Of a DNA stretch of 9,195 nucleotides, positions 1 to 4,692 are shown in pieces. The first letter of the stretch is position 1. Each line of letters starts with the position of its first letter. The notes under the pieces were generated by a model. It saw only the letters and a list, made by a program, of their open reading frames with translations. It was not told the DNA's origin and ran no database searches. Position numbers and translations under genes: made by a program. The DNA is from an uncultured Clostridium sp. Its GTDB lineage: Bacteria; Bacillota; Clostridia; Lachnospirales; Lachnospiraceae. The stretch covers positions 1 to 9,195 of the forward strand of contig CAUCIO010000086.1 of assembly GCA_958442925.1 (NCBI GenBank), given 5' to 3'.

Positions 1-860
1 GTGTTATGGCTCAGACAAGAGAGCACATCCTTCTTTCCCGTCAGGTAGGCGTTCCTTACATCGTTGTATTCATGAACAAGTGCGACATGGTTGAGGACGA
101 GGAGTTACTTGAGTTAGTAGAGATGGAGATCCGTGAGCTTCTTAACGAGTACGAGTTCCCGGGCGATGATACACCAATCATCCAGGGTTCTGCTCTTAAG
201 GCTCTTGAGGATCCGAACGGCGAGTGGGGCGACAAGATCATGGAGCTTATGGATGCTGTTGACAGCTACATTCCAGATCCAGAGCGTGACACAGATAAGC
301 CATTCCTTATGCCAGTAGAGGACGTATTCTCCATCACAGGACGTGGTACAGTTGCTACAGGCCGTGTAGAGCGTGGTACACTTCACGTATCTGACGAGGT
401 TGAGATCGTTGGTATTCATGAGGACGTTCGTAAGGTTGTTGTAACTGGTATCGAGATGTTCCGTAAGCTTCTTGACGAGGCTCAGGCTGGTGATAACATC
501 GGTGCTCTTCTTCGTGGTGTTCAGAGAAACGAGATCCAGAGAGGACAGTGTCTTGTTAAGCCAGGTTCTGTAAAGTGCCATAACAAGTTCACAGCTCAGG
601 TTTACGTTCTTACAAAGGACGAGGGTGGCCGTCATACACCATTCTTCAACAACTACCGTCCGCAGTTCTACTTCAGAACAACAGACGTTACAGGCGTTTG
701 CGAGTTACCAGAGGGTACAGAGATGTGCATGCCTGGCGATAACGTAGAGATGACAGTTGAGCTGATCCATCCAGTAGCTATGGAGCAGGGACTTCGTTTC
801 GCTATCCGTGAGGGTGGCCGTACAGTTGGTTCCGGTAGAGTAGTTTCTATCCTTGAGTAA
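1..860 (+). CDS. tuf: Elongation factor Tu, C-terminal two thirds (5' truncated by window edge)
   Basis: EF-Tu is the GTPase that carries aminoacyl-tRNA to the ribosomal A site. The reading frame runs from the window edge (first whole codon at 3). The ATG at 6 is an internal Met of the conserved MAQTREH segment, not the start, so roughly the first 110 of about 395 family residues are missing. Counting from that Met, the GTP-binding NKCD (G4) is at 24-27 and SAL (G5) at 62-64. Domain 2 starts near 97 (DKPF...TGRGTVATGRVERG). Domain 3 starts near 192 and includes GGRHTPFF and the terminal IREGGRTVGSGRV segment. It ends at TAA 858-860 with the family's normal C-terminus. Codon use is strongly biased (CGT, GTT, GTA, CTT, ACA), unlike the CTG- and AGA-rich genes downstream, as expected for a very highly expressed gene. 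A hairpin and an intrinsic terminator follow. Identification is certain. Confidence 0.98.
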   Translation, partial: VMAQTREHILLSRQVGVPYIVVFMNKCDMVEDEELLELVEMEIRELLNEYEFPGDDTPIIQGSALKALEDPNGEWGDKIMELMDAVDSYIPDPERDTDKPFLMPVEDVFSITGRGTVATGRVERGTLHVSDEVEIVGIHEDVRKVVVTGIEMFRKLLDEAQAGDNIGALLRGVQRNEIQRGQCLVKPGSVKCHNKFTAQVYVLTKDEGGRHTPFFNNYRPQFYFRTTDVTGVCELPEGTEMCMPGDNVEMTVELIHPVAMEQGLRFAIREGGRTVGSGRVVSILE

Positions 861-916
861 TCAACAGGACGATTGAATTTTTGCACAATATGTGCTTATA
901 AATAATATGATGCTTT

Positions 917-954
917 CCTGCTCTGCATGTGTGATTTCACAGATGCAGGCCAGG
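917..954 (+). other. Imperfect hairpin in the tuf 3' untranslated region
   Basis: The arms 923-934 (ctgcatgtgtga) and 937-948 (tcacagatgcag) pair over 12 positions with one G/G mismatch and only two bases between them, so the apical pairs would open to form the loop. After a 2x2 internal loop, 917-920 (cctg) pairs with 951-954 (cagg). No T-run follows, so this is not itself a canonical terminator. It lies 57 bases after the tuf stop and 30 before the real terminator, so it would sit in the 3' UTR of the tuf mRNA. A stabilising or processing role is possible but is inference. Confidence 0.5.
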
Positions 955-983
955 GCAGTATCTTGCTCAGACAGTGTAAAAGG

Positions 984-1018
984 CGCTGCAAAGCTTTTGG
1001 GCTTTGCGGCGTTTTTTT
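984..1018 (+). terminator. Intrinsic terminator of tuf
   Basis: Arms 984-994 (cgctgcaaagc) and 1001-1011 (gctttgcggcg) form an 11-bp stem with one G-U wobble and a six-base loop (ttttgg). A run of seven T follows at 1012-1018. This is a classic Rho-independent terminator. It closes the tuf transcript and insulates the restriction-modification cluster that begins about 85 bases later. Confidence 0.92.
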
Positions 1019-1029
1019 GTTTCTTCTAT

Positions 1030-1057
1030 TTCAGGGAACAGGAGTTTGTGGTATACT
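1030..1057 (+). promoter_or_regulatory. Probable promoter of the restriction-modification cluster
   Basis: An extended -10 element reads TGGTATACT at 1049-1057 (TATACT at 1052-1057). The best upstream hexamer is weak (ttcagg at 1030-1035, 16-bp spacer), which an extended -10 can tolerate. It lies after the tuf terminator and about 45 bases before the methyltransferase start. Inferred from sequence only. Confidence 0.5.
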
Positions 1058-1102
1058 GAAAGGCATGACAGAAATAATTTTTGAAAAACAGGAGGCCGTT
1101 TT

Positions 1103-1963
1103 ATGACTTCATCACATACAGCCGGCGAGGCTGTCCGGCAGGAGCTTGCGCCGATTCTCAAATGGGTGGGAGGAAAACGCCAGCTTTTAGACTTTATCCG
1201 TCCGCTGATTCCGGAACACACCACCTACTGCGAACCCTTTGTGGGCGGAGGAGCCGTGTTTTTTGACCTGCAGCCGAAGAAGGCAGTGATCAATGATTTC
1301 AACCCGGAGCTGATCAATGTCTACCAGACGGTAAAGGACCAGCCGGAAGAACTGATTGGACTGCTGTCAGAACACAGAGAACATAACTGTCAGGAGTATT
1401 TTTACCAGATTCGTGCCCTGGACAGAGAGCCAGAGAAGTATCAGGCTCTGACTCCGGCGGAGCGGGCGGCCCGGATTATCTATCTGAATAAAACCTGCTA
1501 TAACGGTTTGTTTCGCGTCAACAGTGCAGGCCAGTTTAACGCGCCCTGGGGACGCTATAAAAATCCCAATATTGTTCCGGAGGACAATATCAGAGCTATG
1601 AGCCGTTATCTGAACAAGTCTAAGACAGTGATCCGCTGCGGCGATTACAGGGAAGCGCTGAAGGGGCTGAGAAAGGGAACTTTTGTCTATCTGGATCCGC
1701 CTTATATGCCGATCAGTTCGTCCTCCTCCTTTACAGGATACACAGCGTCAGGTTTTGGCCAGGCGGAACAGATAGAGCTGAAGAGACAGTGCGACCTTTT
1801 AAATAAAAAGGGAATTAAATTTCTGCTTTCCAACTCCTGCTGTGATTTTATTGAGGAGCTGTACAGCGGATATAAGATAGAGAGAGTTCCGGCCAAACGG
1901 GCCATTAACGCCAGAGCAGACAGGAGAGGAGCTGTTGACGAGGTTCTGGTGAGAAACTTCTAA
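1103..1963 (+). CDS. dam: DNA adenine (N6) methyltransferase, Dam/DpnM family, probably GATC-specific
   Basis: A 286-residue SAM-dependent methyltransferase that would place a methyl group on adenine N6 in double-stranded DNA. Motif order is that of the alpha class. Motif X, KWVGGK, is at 20-25 and motif I, EPFVGGG, at 44-50 (SAM binding). A target-recognition part with NKTCYNGLFRVN lies at 129-140, catalytic motif IV DPPY at 198-201, and LLSNS at 241-245. These blocks, with FNAPWGRYKNPNIV near 145-158, closely match my memory of M.DpnII (DpnM), which modifies GATC; the specificity here is inferred from that. ATG 1103 follows AGGAGG at 1090-1095 with 7-base spacing. The endonuclease-like gene begins 24 bases after the stop, so this is best read as the protecting half of a Type II system rather than an orphan Dam. 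Length is normal for the family and no motif is missing. Confidence 0.93.
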   Translation: MTSSHTAGEAVRQELAPILKWVGGKRQLLDFIRPLIPEHTTYCEPFVGGGAVFFDLQPKKAVINDFNPELINVYQTVKDQPEELIGLLSEHREHNCQEYFYQIRALDREPEKYQALTPAERAARIIYLNKTCYNGLFRVNSAGQFNAPWGRYKNPNIVPEDNIRAMSRYLNKSKTVIRCGDYREALKGLRKGTFVYLDPPYMPISSSSSFTGYTASGFGQAEQIELKRQCDLLNKKGIKFLLSNSCCDFIEELYSGYKIERVPAKRAINARADRRGAVDEVLVRNF

Positions 1964-1987
1964 ACAGACAGTCTGCAGGGAGACAGT

Positions 1988-3274
1988 ATGGGAATCATAG
2001 AGGAAAAATGGGAAGCCTTGTTTCAGAGGTATCAGATTGCAGAACAGGTGGAAACAGGGGAGCCGTTTCTGATTACTGCGGATCAGATTCGGGAGTTTAA
2101 GGAGCCCAGGCTGATGACGAAATTTGACACTAAGGAGTCAGTTCCCAGAGTGTTTGGAAGGTTCGGCATTCTTCCTGTGACGCGGGGAAGTTATGTGATT
2201 GGTGATTTTTCTTTATACCACGATTTTCCGAAGGAGGACAGCAGCGGAGGCGGTGTGATTCAGGTAGAGCGAAGCAGGATCCCGGACTATCTGGAGAGTA
2301 TCGATATCCGTGATGTGCGGTCAGAGGCCGCTGCCATTAAGCTTATCAGTCTCACTGGAATTCTGGAGGATTTTCTGGGGGAGGAAAGGCTGGTGGAGAC
2401 AGTATCCGGCCGTATGTCCTCAGGCGCCTTTGATTTTCAGGTCTGCTCAGAAGATGGAAAGCATCGCTCCAGGATTCAGGTGACCAATTCACAGCTGGAG
2501 ATTGACGGAGGATTTGAGGGAAGAAACAGCTTTGCTATTTTGGAGGGAAAAAATGTAGTTCACAGTAATTTCCTGGTGCGGCAGCTGTATTATCCATTCC
2601 GCCTGTGGGAAAGCCGCCTGACAAAGCCAGTGAGACCCGTATTTATGGTCTGCTCCAACCAGATTTTCAGATTGCTGGAGTATGAATTTACCGATCCTCT
2701 GGAGTATAATTCCATCCGCCTGGTAAAAGAGAGCCGCTATAGCCTGGAGGATACGAAAATTACCATGGAAGATTTAGCAGAGGTGTTAAGGATCACTTCT
2801 GTGAAGCCGGAGCCTGAAGAGATTCCCTTTATCCAGGCGGACAGCTTTGAGAAGGTGATTTCCCTGACAGAGCATCTGGGGGAGAAGCCTTTGACTATGG
2901 CGGAGATTGCGGAGACATTTGGATTCAGGGAAAGGCAGTCTGGCTACTACTACAATGCCTGCGCTTATCTGGGCCTGGCTGCCAGGAAGAAAGGAACAGA
3001 CGGTATGGTGCGGGCAGGGCTGACAGAGAAGGGGATCCGCATCAACGGGCTGAATTATAAAAAACGTCAGCTGGCTTATGCAGGCCAGATACTGGAGCAT
3101 GAAATCTTTCATGAGCTGTTTGAGACTGCGGTGAGGACAGGAACTATGCCGGATAAGCCGTATATTCAGAGGCGGATGAAGGAATTGAGACTCTGCGGAG
3201 ACAGCCTGATTGGAAGACGGGCATCTTCTGTGGCTGGATGGCTCAGATGGATGCTGCGGCTGACGGAGGAGTAG
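1988..3274 (+). CDS. Probable Type II restriction endonuclease, PD-(D/E)XK nuclease with C-terminal HTH-like part
   Basis: A 428-residue soluble protein that I read as the cutting partner of the upstream adenine methyltransferase. Residues 1-130 hold a conserved-looking N-terminal part (ITADQIREFKEPRLMTKFD at 29-47, ILPVTRGSYVIGDF at 61-74). Residues 140-200 carry the nuclease signature: GRMSSGAFDF at 141-150, NSQLEIDGGFEG at 167-178, and ILEGKN at 184-189. D173, E186 and K188 fit the D-x12-E-x-K active-site pattern. Residues 286-355 (LTMAEIAETFGFRERQSGYYYNA at 302-324, then a LTEKG segment) look like a winged helix-turn-helix that could read DNA. The layout resembles proteins I recall being annotated as 'type II restriction enzyme' next to Dam-like methylases, but it is not recognisably DpnII, MboI or Sau3AI. 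GATC specificity rests only on the partner. The SD is modest (AGGGAG, 1977-1982, 5-base spacing). The next gene's SD overlaps this gene's stop codon. Confidence 0.75.
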   Translation: MGIIEEKWEALFQRYQIAEQVETGEPFLITADQIREFKEPRLMTKFDTKESVPRVFGRFGILPVTRGSYVIGDFSLYHDFPKEDSSGGGVIQVERSRIPDYLESIDIRDVRSEAAAIKLISLTGILEDFLGEERLVETVSGRMSSGAFDFQVCSEDGKHRSRIQVTNSQLEIDGGFEGRNSFAILEGKNVVHSNFLVRQLYYPFRLWESRLTKPVRPVFMVCSNQIFRLLEYEFTDPLEYNSIRLVKESRYSLEDTKITMEDLAEVLRITSVKPEPEEIPFIQADSFEKVISLTEHLGEKPLTMAEIAETFGFRERQSGYYYNACAYLGLAARKKGTDGMVRAGLTEKGIRINGLNYKKRQLAYAGQILEHEIFHELFETAVRTGTMPDKPYIQRRMKELRLCGDSLIGRRASSVAGWLRWMLRLTEE

Positions 3275-3286
3275 GAGGAGAGGAAT

Positions 3287-3901
3287 ATGGATTCAAAAGA
3301 AGCAAGAGAGAGAATGAGAACAGGGCGCCTGTACTATGAGAGCGGAAGCGATCTGGGAGAAGAACAGTCTAAGTGCCTGGAACTTTTATATGATTTTAAT
3401 CAGACCAGGCCGTCTGAAGATGACAGAAGGCAGGAGCTTCTAAAAGAAATGTTTGCTGAAATCGGGGAGGAGTGCCATATTGAGCCGCCTCTCCATGCCA
3501 ACTGGGCAGGAAAGAATGTCCATTTTGGGGATGGGGTCTATGCAAACTTTAATCTGACTCTGGTAGATGACGCAGATATTTTTGTGGGAAGCCATGTGAT
3601 GTTTGGACCCAATGCAGTAGTGTGTACAGGAAACCACCCGATTTGTCCGGAAATTCGGAGAAAGCAGGCCCAGTACAACCTTCCGGTTCACATTGGAGAC
3701 AATGTGTGGATAGGCGCTGGAGCCATTATTCTTCCAGGCGTGTCTATTGGAGAAAACTCTGTGATTGGAGCGGGAAGTGTGGTGACAAAGGATATTCCGG
3801 CTGATGTGGTAGCGGTAGGAAATCCATGCCGTGTAGTCCGGACTATCGGCGAGGCAGATCGGAAATACTACAATCACGGGGTGGAGATCGATATCGATTA
3901 A
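3287..3901 (+). CDS. Maltose/galactoside O-acetyltransferase-like protein (left-handed beta-helix)
   Basis: A 204-residue acetyl-CoA-dependent O-acetyltransferase of the Maa/LacA/NodL group. Such enzymes are cytoplasmic trimers that acetylate sugar hydroxyls. Residues 4-58 match the N-terminal maltose-acetyltransferase cap (RERMRTGRLYYESGSDLGEEQ, RRQELLKEMF). From about 75 on the chain is hexapeptide-repeat beta-helix: VHFGDGVYANFNLTLVDDADIFVGSHVMFGPNAVV, then VHIGDNVWIGAGAIILPGVSIGENSVIGAGSVV at 134-166. The catalytic histidine is H117 in TGNHPI. WIGAGA (141-146) and VGNPCRVVR near the C-terminus fit the acetyl-CoA site. Length is typical. AGGAGG at 3273-3278 overlaps the endonuclease TAG stop, and the ATG lies 12 bases past that stop, so the two genes are probably co-transcribed and translationally coupled. 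The true substrate cannot be told from sequence, and a link to restriction is unproven. Confidence 0.93.
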   Translation: MDSKEARERMRTGRLYYESGSDLGEEQSKCLELLYDFNQTRPSEDDRRQELLKEMFAEIGEECHIEPPLHANWAGKNVHFGDGVYANFNLTLVDDADIFVGSHVMFGPNAVVCTGNHPICPEIRRKQAQYNLPVHIGDNVWIGAGAIILPGVSIGENSVIGAGSVVTKDIPADVVAVGNPCRVVRTIGEADRKYYNHGVEIDID

Positions 3902-3925
3902 TTAAGGAAAACCGTGATTTTAATA

Positions 3926-3939
3926 TCTTAAATTTAAGA
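3926..3939. repeat. 14-bp perfect palindrome (tcttaaatttaaga)
   Basis: A perfect AT-rich palindrome 25 bases after the acetyltransferase stop and just before the larger inverted repeat. On the minus strand it comes right after that hairpin, so it could add a second weak stem to the end of the luxS transcript. With no loop it would fold poorly, and AT-rich palindromes of this size can arise by chance. Confidence 0.35.
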
Positions 3940-3942
3940 GAG

Positions 3943-3996
3943 TACGGGGAAATATATTCTGTGACTTTGAGTGGAACAGGAATATATTTCCCCGTA
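3943..3996. terminator. Long perfect inverted repeat between convergent genes, probable terminator
   Basis: Arms 3943-3958 (tacggggaaatatatt) and 3981-3996 (aatatatttccccgta) are a perfect 16-bp inverted repeat. Four more pairs can form inside it (3959-3962 with 3976-3979, one bulged G), leaving a 13-base loop. In the plus direction the stem is followed by T-rich sequence to about 4013 (tgtgtgttttatctttta), which suits termination of the acetyltransferase transcript. In the minus direction the sequence after the stem is a purine/pyrimidine mix without a clean T-run, so termination of luxS there is less certain. The position between two converging stop codons (3901 and 4012) supports a shared terminator. 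Confidence 0.75.
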
Positions 3997-4011
3997 TGTG
4001 TGTTTTATCTT

Positions 4012-4491
4012 TTATTCCGGATAGATCAGGCGGCTGTCGTCAATCACATCCAACACTTCCCGCAGGAAACGGTCAGCCAGCCAGTTGGCCATGGGCAGGT
4101 TCATATCCAGATAATTTCCGCAGTCTCTGGCGCAGGCTCCCGGAACCTCGTCCCGGTAATCTCTGATAAAGGCAAACAGCTCCTGCATCAGAGGAACAAT
4201 GTCCCTGGATTCGTAATCACCGGATAAGAGCAGATAAAAGCCAGTACGGCAGCCCATGGGGCCGAAGTAGAGCACACGCTCTTTCCAGAGACTGTGGTTT
4301 CTTAAAAAAGTAGCAGCCAGATGCTCAATGGTGTGAACCTCTGCCGTGTTCATCACAGGCTCGAAGTTCGGGCGGGTCATACGGATGTCAAAGGTGGTGA
4401 TGACGGTATCGCCGGCTTTGTCCTTCCTGGACACATAGACGCCCGGCAGCAGCTCTAAATGATTGATGGTGAAGCTCGTAATTTTATCCAT
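4012..4491 (-). CDS. luxS: S-ribosylhomocysteine lyase (autoinducer-2 synthase)
   Basis: A 159-residue cytoplasmic homodimeric metalloenzyme. It cleaves S-ribosylhomocysteine to homocysteine and 4,5-dihydroxy-2,3-pentanedione, the AI-2 precursor, as a step in recycling the S-adenosylhomocysteine left by methyltransferases. Metal ligands H53 and H57 lie in the HTIEH motif with base E56. The catalytic cysteine is C81 in FGPMGCRTGF, and the third metal ligand is C124 in GACARDCGNY. All key residues are present and length is normal. On the minus strand the ATG is 4491-4489, preceded by AGGGAG (complement of 4501-4506) with 9-base spacing. The gene stands alone: it converges with the acetyltransferase and diverges from the glycosyltransferase pair. 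The neighbouring DNA methyltransferase makes the product that this pathway detoxifies, but adjacency is probably incidental. Confidence 0.97.
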   Translation of the reverse strand: MDKITSFTINHLELLPGVYVSRKDKAGDTVITTFDIRMTRPNFEPVMNTAEVHTIEHLAATFLRNHSLWKERVLYFGPMGCRTGFYLLLSGDYESRDIVPLMQELFAFIRDYRDEVPGACARDCGNYLDMNLPMANWLADRFLREVLDVIDDSRLIYPE

Positions 4492-4550
4492 AAAAAAGTT
4501 CTCCCTGTATAGAAATTTACAGCAGAAGGAAATATTCTGATGCTATTATC

Positions 4551-4579
4551 AGTGTAGCAGAGAAGAAGAGGAAAGACAA
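4551..4579 (-). promoter_or_regulatory. Probable luxS promoter
   Basis: Read on the minus strand, TTGTCT (4579-4574) is followed after 17 bases by TACACT (4556-4551), with TGC directly before the -10, an extended -10 form. Start of transcription would fall near 4544, giving a leader of about 50 bases to the luxS ATG. No riboswitch fits in so short a leader. Moderate match, inferred only. Confidence 0.45.
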
Positions 4580-4630
4580 GAAATTTTAAAGTCACCGAAA
4601 ACCGATACAGTAGGAAAACCCTCCAAAAGG

Positions 4631-4658
4631 TTTACAAACCGTGATTTTCTGCTATACT
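4631..4658 (+). promoter_or_regulatory. Probable promoter of the glycosyltransferase pair
   Basis: TTTACA at 4631-4636, a 16-bp spacer, then TATACT at 4653-4658 preceded by TGC (4650-4652), a good sigma-A-type promoter with extended -10. It lies about 35 bases before the first gene's ATG and points away from luxS, making 4492-4692 a divergent promoter region. I see no operator-like repeat between the two promoters. Confidence 0.65.
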
Positions 4659-4692
4659 ATAAGGCGTCTGAGAAAAAAAGAGGGAGGATGGT

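Noticed and set aside
6..8. ATG as a start codon for tuf.
   Set aside because: The frame continues upstream to the window edge and the residues match the internal MAQTREH segment of EF-Tu.
114..635. A 173-codon open frame on the minus strand inside tuf.
   Set aside because: It lies wholly opposite a conserved EF-Tu segment, has no plausible SD or recognisable protein motif, and is explained by tuf's extreme codon bias.
3909..3921. A 13-base direct match (aaaccgtgatttt) with 4636-4648.
   Set aside because: One chance match of this length is expected in about 9 kb, and no feature is shared at the two places apart from both being intergenic.
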